Below are positions 45,408 to 54,987 of a stretch of DNA of 64,000 nt, in pieces (position 1 is the stretch's first letter; every line of letters starts with the position of its first letter). The stretch lies in the NCBI GenBank assembly GCA_947259365.1, contig CAMYMC010000043.1, positions 1 through 64,000 of the forward strand. The letters are read 5' to 3'. A program made the translations under genes and the position numbers. The notes under the pieces are model-generated. The model was not told the origin of the DNA, did no database searches, and worked only from the letters and a program-made list of their open reading frames with translations. This stretch comes from an uncultured Acidimicrobiaceae bacterium (lineage in GTDB: Bacteria; Actinomycetota; Acidimicrobiia; Spongiisociales; UBA5794).

Positions 45408-46196
45408 TCACCCTGGTTCGTACACGTACAGGTGCGCCTGCCACTTCGAGAGCGGGCTCGACCCCGTCGCCCGGTGATGCTCGAGGGCCGCTGCAGCCGT
45501 CATCTCGAGCTCCTGTTCTGGGTGGCGGAAGACGTAGGGCTGACCACCCCGGGTCTCCTCTGCCGCGTACTGGACGAGTTGGCGCGCCAGATCGGAGCGG
45601 CCGAGATCGAACGGGACCCAACCGGTCGTGGCGGCGATCCCGCAGTAGCGGTACCCGGGCACGTCGTCGACGAGACCCTCGATTCGCGCCATCCCGTACT
45701 GGTATGAGATCTGGACGAGCGCCGGCCCACCCTCGACGAGGAACCGGCGCGCCCCTGCCAGGACCTTCCGTCTCCAGCCGAGGCCGTCGCCGTCGGGGGA
45801 TGCCGGCGGGTTCGCAGTGAGGAAGCCGGTCGCCTCTTTCAGCTCCTCGAGGACGGCGGCACCCGACTCGTCGCCCGGGGCGAATACGTCGGCCTGGATG
45901 AAGCTGGCCACGGCGGACACCCGGTTGCGGCGCGCGTTGGCCGTCGCGGCGGCCACGTCCGCCGGCAAGACGTCGATCCCGACGATGCTTTCGACCGCGG
46001 GTATTCGGGCGGCAGCGATGGCGATGCACCCCGATCCCGTTCCCCAGTCGATCCCGGAGCCGGCCAGCATCGCGACACTGGAACCCACTGCCCGCACCAT
46101 GAGGGCGCTCGCCGGTGTCACGCTCAGCTTGCCTCCGGTCGGCACGATGTCGATGCGGCCGAGGGGTCCGGCGTTCATGTGGATCGGTTGGCTCAT
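45408..46196 (-). CDS. class I SAM-dependent methyltransferase (HemK/small-MT type)
   Basis: The protein has 262 residues. Motif I is DWGTGSGCIAIAAAR near residue 50, with acidic loop VGIDVLPADVAAATANARRN. The motif TANPPASPDG near 128 corresponds to the Asn-Pro-Pro-Tyr/Ala motif of N-methyltransferases acting on amide or base nitrogen. A modified second half with several Tyr and His residues follows. The substrate is unclear. The start is ATG 46196, with GGAGAG upstream. Confidence 0.75.
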   Translation of the reverse strand: MSQPIHMNAGPLGRIDIVPTGGKLSVTPASALMVRAVGSSVAMLAGSGIDWGTGSGCIAIAAARIPAVESIVGIDVLPADVAAATANARRNRVSAVASFIQADVFAPGDESGAAVLEELKEATGFLTANPPASPDGDGLGWRRKVLAGARRFLVEGGPALVQISYQYGMARIEGLVDDVPGYRYCGIAATTGWVPFDLGRSDLARQLVQYAAEETRGGQPYVFRHPEQELEMTAAAALEHHRATGSSPLSKWQAHLYVYEPG

Positions 46197-46267
46197 GGCT
46201 CTCCAGGTGGCGGCGCCGCACGCCGGGCGCACACCGGTGAGGGAGAGGCTATCGGCCGGCCGCTGCC

Positions 46268-47503
46268 TCAGACCGCGACCCACACGATCGCCGTCGTGAC
46301 CGCAAGGAACACGGCCGCCTTGATGATGACGCCCGTCCGCGCCCAGGAGGGCAACGGTCCGGGCGTCGCGCCGAGATGCACGACCAGACCGAAGGCGATG
46401 AGATCGTTCGGGTAGCGGAGGTACACGACGGCCCGATCCCAGCCGGGGAGCGACACGACGGCCAGCAGCGCTGCCGCAAAGGCCATCCGCTCCCACGACA
46501 TCCCCGCCCCCGGATCCCCGAGCGATCGGACGAGGGCGATGACGAGGACGACCATCACCGCCACCTGGAGGAGTTGGTAGACGTCGACGAGGCCGCCGTC
46601 GCCGACCCATGTCGCGAACTGGCGCCCGAGCGCAACGAACGGTGCGCTGATCGCTCCCGCCGACAGCGACGCCGCCTCGGTGGCCGCACGCCCCCAACGC
46701 GCCGCCATCACGGCTTGGACGCCCGCATAGGTCACCGCAGGGAGCACCGGGACGAGCCACGACACCGGTCGTTCCGCCGTCGGCACCCACCGGGGAAGGT
46801 CCCGGCTCATGCGGCGGCCGATGATCCCGGCGAGCCGTACCGCGGCGACGGCGACCGCGAGGAGGAGCGCCGTCTCTCGAGTGATGACCGCCACGGCGAG
46901 CGTCGTGGCCGCCAGCCCGTCCCGCCCCCGTCTCAGCAAGAGCAGCGTCGCCAGCAAGAAGGCACCCTCGAGCGGCTCGGCGAGGTCGTAGGCGAGACCG
47001 ACGATGAGACCGGGCCACGCCGCGAAGACGAGACCCAGCCACGGCGAGCGACCGGAGCTCTCGGCGAATCGCGCTCCCAGCGCCCCAATGACGCCTACGG
47101 CGACGATGTTGATCGCCGCGAGCGCCCAGGGGACGAGCGCGAACATCCCGCCCAGCGAGAGGACCCAGGCAGCCAGCGGGTACCCGATGCGTGCGTTCCG
47201 GTATGCCGGGCGGTCGAGGTCGATGCCGTCGACCCGATCCTCGAGCGAGAGCGGAGATCGAGCGATCCGGTAGTAGTACTGGCCGTCGTAGCCGTCGCTG
47301 CCCTCGAACACGTGAAGCCCCTCGGGCACGAGCTCCGCGTCGGCATGGCCCTCGCCGATCCTGATGAGCGCGGTGATGTCACCGTCGTACGTGGCGGTGC
47401 GCGCAGCGACGAAGGCCAGCGCGGCGAGTCCGGCAGCGACTCCCACGCGAAACGCACCCGCCCGGGTGCGGCGGGTCAGCTCGATCGTCGGCGTGCCACC
47501 CAT
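46268..47503 (-). CDS. polytopic membrane protein, possible glycosyltransferase-C-like
   Basis: This 411-residue protein has about nine or ten membrane helices. After the first helix a large loop carries HVFEGSDGYDGQYYYRIARS, similar in placement to the first extracellular loop of GT-C mannosyltransferase-like membrane proteins. VITRETALLLAVAV follows later. No clear metal or DxD motif is certain. The start is ATG 47503, behind GAGGAGCACG. The function is inferred only from topology and this loop. Confidence 0.5.
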   Translation of the reverse strand: MGGTPTIELTRRTRAGAFRVGVAAGLAALAFVAARTATYDGDITALIRIGEGHADAELVPEGLHVFEGSDGYDGQYYYRIARSPLSLEDRVDGIDLDRPAYRNARIGYPLAAWVLSLGGMFALVPWALAAINIVAVGVIGALGARFAESSGRSPWLGLVFAAWPGLIVGLAYDLAEPLEGAFLLATLLLLRRGRDGLAATTLAVAVITRETALLLAVAVAAVRLAGIIGRRMSRDLPRWVPTAERPVSWLVPVLPAVTYAGVQAVMAARWGRAATEAASLSAGAISAPFVALGRQFATWVGDGGLVDVYQLLQVAVMVVLVIALVRSLGDPGAGMSWERMAFAAALLAVVSLPGWDRAVVYLRYPNDLIAFGLVVHLGATPGPLPSWARTGVIIKAAVFLAVTTAIVWVAV

Positions 47504-47593
47504 CGTGCTCCTCTTCGGCGCATCGTGGACGAGCCTGAACCGGGCCTTCCCCGACACCGGATGACCGCCCGGCTGTGGACGCGCCTCGCAGTG

Positions 47594-47854
47594 TCAGTCC
47601 GGGTCGACGCGGTATACGTTGTCGTGGATGCGCACCCGTTCGCCGACCCTGATGCCGACCTCATCGCCGGGCCCTACGGACTCCACGTCGGCATGGTCGA
47701 TCTGCATCGAATCGATCCGCTGGGTGAAGTCGGTGGTGTGACCGACGACGTGGATCGTGTCCCCGACGTCGAGCCGGCCTTCGGCGATGGTCAGCGCGGC
47801 GACGCCGGGCTTCCCGAAGTAGTGGGACACGGCGCCCACGAACGACTCGCCCAT
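47594..47854 (-). CDS. EF-Tu domain-2-like small protein
   Basis: This 86-residue beta-barrel protein resembles domain 2 of translation GTPases without the GTPase part. It shows VGAVSHYFGKPGVAALTIAE, LDVGDTIHVVGHTTDFTQRI and DEVGIRVGERVR. Stand-alone proteins like this occur widely in bacteria with unknown role. The start is ATG 47854, behind GGAGGGGAG. A 13-bp inverted repeat lies 24 bases upstream of the start. Confidence 0.75.
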   Translation of the reverse strand: MGESFVGAVSHYFGKPGVAALTIAEGRLDVGDTIHVVGHTTDFTQRIDSMQIDHADVESVGPGDEVGIRVGERVRIHDNVYRVDPD

Positions 47855-48192
47855 GATGCTCCCCTCCATGGCTTTCGACCATTGTGCCGCACCCGGGACC
47901 CGAGATGGCGGCACAATGGTCCCAACGCGGTAGCGACCCCCCACCCTCCGGGGGGCCGCCACACTTGTCACACGACCGCCCGAGGGGGCGATGGACGGCC
48001 GGCTACCGGGGAAACGTAGGCGCGAACCGCGCCCGCCAATAGGGCCGAACGACCCTGCCCGGGGCCGGTCATCCTGGCGAAACGGCGGATCCCGACGGGT
48101 TCCGGCACCTCAAGTCGGGGTGCCATGCCGCCGACGGATACGATCGTGACGCCTGGCGGTGTCCGCCCGGCAACGAGCAGCGAGGGGACGAC
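47855..48192. other. 338-bp divergent intergenic region
   Basis: This lies between the EF-Tu-domain-like gene (minus) and the spermidine-synthase-like gene (plus). It holds the 13-bp inverted repeat at 47878-47920. No coding frame, tRNA or riboswitch was recognised in the rest. GC-rich runs (for example at 47940-47960) could fold, but no defined element was identified. Confidence 0.4.
47878..47920. promoter_or_regulatory. 13-bp perfect inverted repeat upstream of the EF-Tu-domain-like gene
   Basis: ACCATTGTGCCGC (47878-47890) and GCGGCACAATGGT (47908-47920) are exact inverse complements with a 17-base spacer. It could be a regulator site or a leader hairpin for the minus-strand gene beginning at 47854. 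Confidence 0.5.
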
Positions 48193-50250
48193 GTGACGGA
48201 CCGAGTGAGGCTCTTTCTGGCGAGCTTCCTCATGCTCTTCGTCGAGCTCGCGTTGATCCGTTGGACCGGAGAGAACGTCTTGTCGCTGTCGTTCTTCTCC
48301 AACTTCGTCCTCCTCGGGAGCTTCCTGGGGATCGGGATCGGCTTCCTCCGCGCCGACCGGCCGCGTTCGCTGTTCCCTCACACTCCGGCGCTGCTGTTCG
48401 GGCTCATCGCGTTCGTGCTCGCCGTCCCGATCAAGATCGGCCGTCTGTCCCGCTCCGAGGTCATCTTCTTCGGCATGGACACCTCCGGGCTCCCCATCTG
48501 GGTGAGTCTCCCCATCATCTTCGGGCTCGTCGCCCTGGTGCTGGCCGGGATCGCCGAAGCCGTGGCCCGGGTGTTTGCCAGGTTCGAGCCGCTCGAGGCC
48601 TACCGTCTGGACATCCTCGGCAGCGTCGCCGGGACCCTTGCATTCTCGGTGCTCGCCTTCCTGGGGACGCCGCCGATCGTGTGGGGACTCGTGGCGGGCA
48701 TCGTCATGGTCGCCCTGCTCGGTCCCCGCCTGCGGTACGTCGCCCCCCTCGTTGCCGTCGCCGCGGTGCTCCTCGTCGAGTCGATCGGCGGGGCCACGTT
48801 GTGGTCGGCGTACTACAAGATCGACGTCGTCGACCGCGAGTTCCGCGACGTGCCGGTGGTCCAGGTCCTCGTCAACGGCATCCCTCACCAGGAGATCGTT
48901 CCGCTCGAGGCCCGGGAAGCGCTGACGCCCGTGTACCTGAAGCCGTACGAGCGCCTCACCCCCGGGCACGCGCTCGACGATGTCCTCATCGTCGGTGCCG
49001 GCAACGGCGGCGACGTCGCCATCGCTCTCGACCGGGGCGCGGGACGGGTCGACGCCGTCGAGATCGACGCCCGGCTGCTCGACATCGGCATCGACCGCAA
49101 CCCCGACCGGCCTTACGACGACCCGAGGGTCGTCCGCCATGTCGACGATGGGCGTGCCTACCTCGAGCGCACCGACCGTCGCTACGACCTCGTGCTCTTC
49201 GCCCTGCCCGACTCGCTGACGCTGCTCTCCGGTCAGTCGAGCCTGCGGCTCGAGAGCTTCCTGTTCACCCAGGAAGCGGTGACGCGAGCCCGCGAAGTGC
49301 TCGAACCGGACGGGGTGTTCGCCATGTACAACTTCTACCGGGAGCAGTGGTTGATCGAGCGGCTCGCCGCCACGATGACCCGGGCGTTCGGCACGGAGCC
49401 GTGCATCGACCTCATCGGTGAGGGGTCGGGGCTCGCCATGCTTGCCATCTCCGCCGATCCCTCCGCGCTGAACTGCTCGGGCGGGGCTGCGATCGACCTC
49501 GCCGATGCCCCCGCTCCGGTGACCGACGATCGCCCCTTCCTCTACATCAGGGAGCCGGGGATTCCGGGGCTCTACCTCGTCACGATGGCGGTGATCCTCC
49601 TTGCCTCGCTCGTCGCGGTTCGTGCCGCCGCCGGTCCGATCCGCACGATGAGCCGGTACTCGGACCTGTTCTTCATGGGGGTCGCGTTCTTGCTGCTCGA
49701 GACGAAGAACATCGTCCAGTTCGCGCTCCTGTTCGGCACGACGTGGTTCGTCAACGCGCTCGTGTTCGCCGGGATCCTCCTCACCGTGCTCGCCGCGATC
49801 GAGGTCGCCAAACTCCCCCGGTTGCCGTCGCCGCGCGTCCTCTACGGTGCGCTCTTCGCCGCCCTCGCCGTCGCCTGGCTCGTGCCTCAGGAATGGCTCC
49901 TCAACCTCTCGGTGCCGGTGCGGTTCGTCACCGCCACCGCGCTCGCGTTCGCCCCGATCTTTCTCGCCAATGTCGTGTTCGCCCAGCGGTTCAAGAACAC
50001 CGCTTCGTCGACAACGGCATTCGGCGCCAACCTCCTCGGCGCCATGGTCGGCGGGGTCCTCGAGTACGCGTCGCTCGCCGTCGGGTACCGGGCGCTGCTG
50101 GTCGCCGCCGCTGCGCTCTACCTGCTCGCGTACGTGACCGGACGTGGGCATCTCCGCGGTGAGGACCGAGCCGCAGGTCGACCCGACGAGATACCAGCCG
50201 ACCCGGAGACCGTGATCCTCTTCGCCGGCCCTGCCGCCCACGCTGACTAG
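48193..50250 (+). CDS. large membrane spermidine-synthase-like protein
   Basis: The protein has 685 residues. An N-terminal group of ~7 helices (ASFLMLFVELALIRWTGENV) is followed by a methyltransferase-like domain (~260-440) with DVLIVGAGNGGDVAIALDR, VDAVEIDARLLDIG and RHVDDGRAYLE. It ends with a second group of ~7 helices. This helices/synthase/helices plan is known for long fused spermidine-synthase-like proteins. The start is GTG 48193, behind GAGGGGACGAC. It is a distant relative of the protein at 122-1585; the substrate is unknown. Confidence 0.78.
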   Translation: MTDRVRLFLASFLMLFVELALIRWTGENVLSLSFFSNFVLLGSFLGIGIGFLRADRPRSLFPHTPALLFGLIAFVLAVPIKIGRLSRSEVIFFGMDTSGLPIWVSLPIIFGLVALVLAGIAEAVARVFARFEPLEAYRLDILGSVAGTLAFSVLAFLGTPPIVWGLVAGIVMVALLGPRLRYVAPLVAVAAVLLVESIGGATLWSAYYKIDVVDREFRDVPVVQVLVNGIPHQEIVPLEAREALTPVYLKPYERLTPGHALDDVLIVGAGNGGDVAIALDRGAGRVDAVEIDARLLDIGIDRNPDRPYDDPRVVRHVDDGRAYLERTDRRYDLVLFALPDSLTLLSGQSSLRLESFLFTQEAVTRAREVLEPDGVFAMYNFYREQWLIERLAATMTRAFGTEPCIDLIGEGSGLAMLAISADPSALNCSGGAAIDLADAPAPVTDDRPFLYIREPGIPGLYLVTMAVILLASLVAVRAAAGPIRTMSRYSDLFFMGVAFLLLETKNIVQFALLFGTTWFVNALVFAGILLTVLAAIEVAKLPRLPSPRVLYGALFAALAVAWLVPQEWLLNLSVPVRFVTATALAFAPIFLANVVFAQRFKNTASSTTAFGANLLGAMVGGVLEYASLAVGYRALLVAAAALYLLAYVTGRGHLRGEDRAAGRPDEIPADPETVILFAGPAAHAD

Positions 50251-50287
50251 CCAGGCCGACGGCGCGGAAATAGCCATCGATCCTTAC

Positions 50288-51781
50288 GTGCACAGCGCCG
50301 ATACATGTTCCGTGGAAGGGCACACCCCCCGCAGCCGACGCTCGCGAGGAGTAGCCGTCATCGTCGGCTTCTCGCTCGTCGCCACGCTCGTCGCGTTCGG
50401 GCTGGCCTTCACGAACGCCGCGTCGGCCCGCCGCGTCGCCGAGACCTCGCAGCAGCTTCAGTGGGCGAATGCGACGTCGGGCAGCATGGCGCTCGGCAGG
50501 GCCGCTCTGTTCCAGGCGGTCGTGTTCTCCGTCGATGCTCGCCTCGGCGTCGCCACCCAGGAAGCGGAGGCCCTCGCCCTCGCCGAAGCCGCCAGCACCC
50601 TCGACGCTTTCGGCGGTTGGATCGAGGCTGCTCCGGCCATCGAAGAGGGACTGGCCGGGGCTCTCTGGTCGCTGCACGACCTCGGGGAAGACGTCGTCGA
50701 TCTCTTGAGCCGGGGTGACGTTGCCGAAGGAGACCGCGTCCTCACTCGCGACTTCGAGGCCGAATACTCCGCGACGACCGCGAAACTCGCAGACGTGCAG
50801 GAGTCCTTCGGCGCGACGATCTCGAAGGCAGAGACCGATGCGGGGAGGATCGAGCGGCTCACCCAGCTCCTGGTCACGTTGCTCATTCCCCTGGCAGCGA
50901 TTGCCCTCTACCGATTGATCGCCCGGCGTCAGTACAGAGAACACCGGGTGCAGATGGACGCCAAGCTGGAGGCGGAGCGAGAACTGAACCGGTCGAAGGA
51001 CCGCTTCATCGCCGGGTTGTCCCACGAGTTGCGCACACCGCTCACCAGCATCTACGGGTTCTCCGAATACCTTCTCGACGAGGGCCTCATCGATCCCGAC
51101 GAGGCGATCGAGCTCATCGGCATGATCAACCACGACTCCGCAGAGCTCACGAGGATGGTGGAGGACCTGCTCGCCGCGGCTCGCCTCGAGGCGGGAACGC
51201 TTCACCTCGATCCCGATGACGTCGACCTCGGCTCGGTGGCTACCGCGGCGGCGGAACGCCTGCGGGAGGAGGGCCTCCGGCTTCGGATCGACGGCGCGGC
51301 GCCCCGGGCATGGGCCGACCCTGACGGGGTGGCCCACATCGTCCGCAACCTCTGCTCCAACGCCATCAGGTACGGCGGCGAGCACAAGGAGATCATCGTG
51401 AGCGGCGACGGTCGATGGTCATCGATCGCCGTTGTCGACAACGGGCCCGGTGTGCCGGACGAGCTCGCGGGTCGCATGTTCGACCGGTTCCTCAACGAGG
51501 GAGAGCGGACGCTGCTCAACGGGTCGTTGGGACTCGGCCTGAGCGTGGCCCACGGCATTGCCCGCCACATGGGAGGGTCTCTCGACTACGAACACAGCAA
51601 CGGTCGCACGACCTTCCTCGTCCGGTTGCCGGGTGCAGCGCCAGAAGACGTCGAGAAGACACGAGACGCCTCCCCGGCGGCAATCGGCGAGATGATGGCT
51701 GTACTCGGGCCTCCGACTTCGCCGTCGACGTCGATCGACGAGCCGGCACCACACCCGGCCGACTCCGGCACGCATGCGTAG
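50288..51781 (+). CDS. sensor histidine kinase, module copy 2
   Basis: This 497-residue kinase has the same plan as the kinase at 13591: helix, Ala-rich extracellular helical sensor with LQWANATSGSMALGRAALFQ (copy 1 has LQWSNAASGAAAVARLAIHQ), helix, short coil and the HisKA motif GLSHELRTPLTSIYGFSEY (His near residue 246). The HATPase domain has NLCSNAIRYGGE, DNGPGVP and GLGLSVAHG, and a Pro-rich tail follows. The start is set at GTG 50288, which lacks a clear ribosome-binding site, so it is uncertain. It overlaps the surface-protein gene by 8 bases and has no adjacent response regulator. Confidence 0.85.
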   Translation: MHSADTCSVEGHTPRSRRSRGVAVIVGFSLVATLVAFGLAFTNAASARRVAETSQQLQWANATSGSMALGRAALFQAVVFSVDARLGVATQEAEALALAEAASTLDAFGGWIEAAPAIEEGLAGALWSLHDLGEDVVDLLSRGDVAEGDRVLTRDFEAEYSATTAKLADVQESFGATISKAETDAGRIERLTQLLVTLLIPLAAIALYRLIARRQYREHRVQMDAKLEAERELNRSKDRFIAGLSHELRTPLTSIYGFSEYLLDEGLIDPDEAIELIGMINHDSAELTRMVEDLLAAARLEAGTLHLDPDDVDLGSVATAAAERLREEGLRLRIDGAAPRAWADPDGVAHIVRNLCSNAIRYGGEHKEIIVSGDGRWSSIAVVDNGPGVPDELAGRMFDRFLNEGERTLLNGSLGLGLSVAHGIARHMGGSLDYEHSNGRTTFLVRLPGAAPEDVEKTRDASPAAIGEMMAVLGPPTSPSTSIDEPAPHPADSGTHA

Positions 51782-53021
51782 CCGCATCTCGGTCGCCGTC
51801 GTCGTGCTCCTGATGCTCCTCGTGCCGGCGTCACTGGTCGTGGAGCCGGCCCCGGCGGCGGCGGCCGACACGCTCCAGATGCTCGACGAGTTCAACAGCC
51901 AGTCGTATTCGGGAAGCGACGGCACCGATCCCTGGGCGTCGACATGGAAGGAGAAGGAAGGAGACGGCCCGGCAACGGGCGTCATCCAGGTGGTCAGCGA
52001 GGCGTCGTGCGCGTCCACGTACTGCCTCCGCTACGGAGGCGACGGAGTTCAGGTGAGCGGCAACGGTGTCTCCCGCACGGTCGACTTGACCAACGCGACG
52101 AGCGCCACACTGTCGTACGACTACCGAAGGGTCCTCATCAGCGTCCCGGAGGGCCGAATCAAGCTGAAGCTGGAAGACGAAGGCGGGAAGGACGCAACGC
52201 CGCGTTTCTACGATCTCGTGGCGACGGACCCAGCTCCCGTGCACGACGTGGTAGACCTGTCCGCATACCTCGGCACGATGCTGACGATCAACTTCCTCGG
52301 CATCGGCAGTGCCTCGTCCTACTTCTACCTCGACAACGTGGAGGTCGTCGCCACCGTCGCCGGAGGATCCACGACGACGACCACCGCCCCACCCACGACC
52401 ACCACCACACTCCCACCCACGACCACCACCACACTCCCACCCACGACCACCACCACACTCCCACCCACGACCACCACCACACTCCCACCCACGACCACCA
52501 CCACCACGGTCCCGCCCGGCGGCACCACGACGACGACCACCACGACGACGACCACCACGACGACGACCACCGGACCCGGCACCACCAGCACGGTCCCGCC
52601 CGGCGGGACCACAACGACGAGCACGACCACCACCACGACGCCCCCGGTCACCACCTCCCCCGACCCGACGACCACGACGGTCACTCCGCCCCCGCCCGGC
52701 GACGAGCCCACCGCCCCGACGGTGGATGAGCCGCTGCCGGACCCGGGCGACGGTCCGCCGACCGATCTCGGCGACGATCCCCGCTACGTCACCAAGACGC
52801 AGCTCACGGCGACGGGCATCGGGGCGGCATTCGAGGACCACACGGATCAGCCGGACGGTCATCCCTCCCGAGCGCCGGCTACGGGCCTCGTCGCGGTCGT
52901 GGTGACGAGCGGTGCGACCCTCGGCACGCACATCATCCCCGCGCTTCTCCTCGGATTGGCCGTGGCCTGGCTGGGCGTCCGAGGGCTCGGCGGCAAGGAC
53001 GAGCACGACGAAGAGGTCTGA
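51774..53021 (+). CDS. Thr-rich membrane-anchored surface protein, module copy 2
   Basis: The protein has 415 residues. A signal peptide (~1-30) is followed by an extracellular domain (~36-196) opening with DEFNSQSYSGSDGTDPW and holding the Cys pair CASTYC. A Thr/Pro stalk (~200-315) includes four TTTTTLPP repeats. A linker is followed by the anchoring helix IIPALLLGLAVAWLGVRGLG and a charged tail. The anchor and domain match copy 1 (15137-16234). The ATG lies inside the kinase gene (ATGCGTAG), the same 8-base overlap as in copy 1. Confidence 0.75.
   Translation: MRSRISVAVVVLLMLLVPASLVVEPAPAAAADTLQMLDEFNSQSYSGSDGTDPWASTWKEKEGDGPATGVIQVVSEASCASTYCLRYGGDGVQVSGNGVSRTVDLTNATSATLSYDYRRVLISVPEGRIKLKLEDEGGKDATPRFYDLVATDPAPVHDVVDLSAYLGTMLTINFLGIGSASSYFYLDNVEVVATVAGGSTTTTTAPPTTTTTLPPTTTTTLPPTTTTTLPPTTTTTLPPTTTTTTVPPGGTTTTTTTTTTTTTTTTGPGTTSTVPPGGTTTTSTTTTTTPPVTTSPDPTTTTVTPPPPGDEPTAPTVDEPLPDPGDGPPTDLGDDPRYVTKTQLTATGIGAAFEDHTDQPDGHPSRAPATGLVAVVVTSGATLGTHIIPALLLGLAVAWLGVRGLGGKDEHDEEV
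52391..52510 (+). repeat. 24-bp tandem repeats encoding TTTTTLPP
   Basis: Four exact copies of a 24-base unit beginning ACCCACGACC, plus a partial fifth, lie in the stalk of the surface protein. Each unit codes for eight residues, so changes in copy number would keep the frame. Confidence 0.9.
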
Positions 53022-53109
53022 CGAGATCGCACGAGCACCCTTCGGCGGTTCCGATTGCCGGCGAACGCGGCGCCTATCCTCGTTGTCCCAACGCCGTCAG
53101 GAGGATGAC

Positions 53110-53541
53110 ATGGAGAGTCGAGCTCGTTCGACGTGGAAAGGCGACCTGTTCTCGGGCTCGGGCACGACGACGCTCGGTACCGGGGCGGCCGGTCCACTTC
53201 CGGTCAGCTGGCCGAGCCGGACCGAATCCGCGGCGGGCAAGACGAGCCCCGAGGAGCTCATCGCCGCCGCCCATGCCGCGTGTTTCAACATGGCGCTCTC
53301 CAACGGCCTCGCCCAGGGCGGCACCCCGGCCGAGCGGCTCGACACCGAGGCCGTTGCGACCTTCGCCAAGACGGATGCCGGGTGGCGCCTTACCCGCATG
53401 GAGCTCGCCGTGACGGGAGCCGTCCCGGGTCTGGATGCCGAGGGCTTTGCAGCCGCGACCGCCGCAGCAAAGGACGGGTGCCCGGTGTCGAATGCGCTCA
53501 AAGGCAACGTGGAAGTCTCCGTCGCCGCGAACCTCGCCTGA
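53110..53541 (+). CDS. OsmC-family peroxiredoxin
   Basis: This 143-residue protein has the OsmC/Ohr pattern: SPEELIAAAHAACFNMALSN, with the peroxidatic Cys near residue 59, and AAKDGCPVSNAL with the resolving Cys near 122. It reduces organic peroxides using thiol donors in the cytoplasm. The start is ATG 53110, behind GGAGGATGAC. It converges on the photolyase gene with a 16-base gap. Confidence 0.88.
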   Translation: MESRARSTWKGDLFSGSGTTTLGTGAAGPLPVSWPSRTESAAGKTSPEELIAAAHAACFNMALSNGLAQGGTPAERLDTEAVATFAKTDAGWRLTRMELAVTGAVPGLDAEGFAAATAAAKDGCPVSNALKGNVEVSVAANLA

Positions 53542-53557
53542 GCGGGCGACCGGGGTG

Positions 53558-54910
53558 CTACGCCGAGCCGCGGGCCCCGCGAGCGGTGTTGTACGCGGCG
53601 AGGGCTCGCTGCCGGGCCTCCCCATGATCGACGATCGGGGCCGGGTAGTCGATGCCGATCGTCACCCCGTGCGTGGCGGCATCGGCGGGCCGCTCCCAGG
53701 GCGCGTGAATCAGCGGTGAGGGCAGATTCCGCAGCTCGGGGACCCAGCGCCGCACGTACTCGCCTTCAGGATCGAGCTTGCGGCTTTGCAGGACCGGGTT
53801 GAACACCCGGAAGTAGGGAGCGGCGTCGGCGCCGGTGCCGGCCACCCACTGCCAGTTGCCGACGTTCTGGGCGACGTCGCCGTCGACGAGGAGCGCCCGG
53901 AAGTGCCGCTCCCCCTCCCGCCAGTCGATGAGGAGGTCCTTGACGAGGAACGACGCGGTGATCATGCGGACCCGGTTGTGCATCCACCCTTCGGCCAGCA
54001 GTTGGCGCATGCCGGCGTCGACAATCGGGTAGCCGGTCCGACCCTCCGTCCAGGTGGCAAGCCCCTCCGGGTCGTCCCGCCATCGGATGCCGGTGAACTC
54101 GTTACGGATCGCTTGCGTCGTCGACCTGGGCTGGACGACGAGCGAGTGTGCGTAGAAGTCGCGCCACGCCAGCTGGCGAACGAATGCCTCGCGGCCCGCG
54201 GTGTCGCCGCCGACCTCGTCGATGAGCAGACGCGGCGAGATCGTGCCGTATTTGAGGTCGATCGAGAGCCGTGAGGTGCGGTCACGGTCGGGACGGTCCC
54301 GGTCCGTGTCGTATTCGTCGACGTGGCCGAGGAAACTCTCCAGACGTCCCACCGCCCCGTCCTCGCCGGAGGCGTACAGCGGCGGGCCTCCGCCGTCGGG
54401 CACCCCGTCGCCCGGATCGGCGGTGACCGTCGGGCTCGCCGTCTCCGTGACCGGGTCGGTGAGCGGGGACCCAACCCATCGACGGTAGAAGGGCGTGAAC
54501 ACCCGGTACGGCTCCCCGGCCCGGGTCACGATCGAGCCGGGAGGATGGACGAGGCAGCCCCAGTACCGGTGCACCGGGACCTCGAGCGCCGCAGCGACCC
54601 GCCGGTCCCGCGCTGTGGAATATGGACTCCAGCCTTGGTTCCAGTACACGGCGTCAGCGTCGACGGCGAGCGCCGGGATGGCGCGCGACGCCGGCCCGGG
54701 AACGACCGTGAGACATCCGCCCCGCGCCCGCAACGACGTGTCGAGCGCCACGAGGTGCCCGGCGAGCTGACGGGTGCGATGCTCTCCCGGCTTCCACAGG
54801 GACGCCTCGACGACGAAGACCGGCCGGACCTCACCGTGGCCGGCCGCCGCCGTCCAGGCCGGGTTGTCGGTGAGCCGGAGGTCCCGGCGGAACCAGACGA
54901 TCGCGGTCAC
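53558..54910 (-). CDS. phrB: deoxyribodipyrimidine photolyase (class I CPD type)
   Basis: This 450-residue flavoprotein uses blue light to split pyrimidine dimers. It has [16 protein letters not shown] at the N-terminus and the FAD-binding C-terminal domain with [59 protein letters not shown] and [20 protein letters not shown]. The start GTG 54910 fits the family N-terminus. It follows the MerB-like/AAA gene on the same strand by 77 bases. Confidence 0.92.
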   Translation of the reverse strand: MTAIVWFRRDLRLTDNPAWTAAAGHGEVRPVFVVEASLWKPGEHRTRQLAGHLVALDTSLRARGGCLTVVPGPASRAIPALAVDADAVYWNQGWSPYSTARDRRVAAALEVPVHRYWGCLVHPPGSIVTRAGEPYRVFTPFYRRWVGSPLTDPVTETASPTVTADPGDGVPDGGGPPLYASGEDGAVGRLESFLGHVDEYDTDRDRPDRDRTSRLSIDLKYGTISPRLLIDEVGGDTAGREAFVRQLAWRDFYAHSLVVQPRSTTQAIRNEFTGIRWRDDPEGLATWTEGRTGYPIVDAGMRQLLAEGWMHNRVRMITASFLVKDLLIDWREGERHFRALLVDGDVAQNVGNWQWVAGTGADAAPYFRVFNPVLQSRKLDPEGEYVRRWVPELRNLPSPLIHAPWERPADAATHGVTIGIDYPAPIVDHGEARQRALAAYNTARGARGSA

Positions 54911-54987
54911 GCTCGCCGCTCCCTCGGGCAGGCGCCGGCTCTCACCGCGCGTCTCCCGTGCCCGGCCGACACCGACGAGCCATCGTC

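Noticed and set aside
48000-48110. Possible riboswitch before the spermidine-synthase-like gene
   Set aside because: GC-rich segments can be folded, but no conserved core of a known riboswitch class could be recognised.
52391-52510. CRISPR-like array
   Set aside because: The repeats are direct, have no spacers and encode a Thr/Pro stalk in frame.
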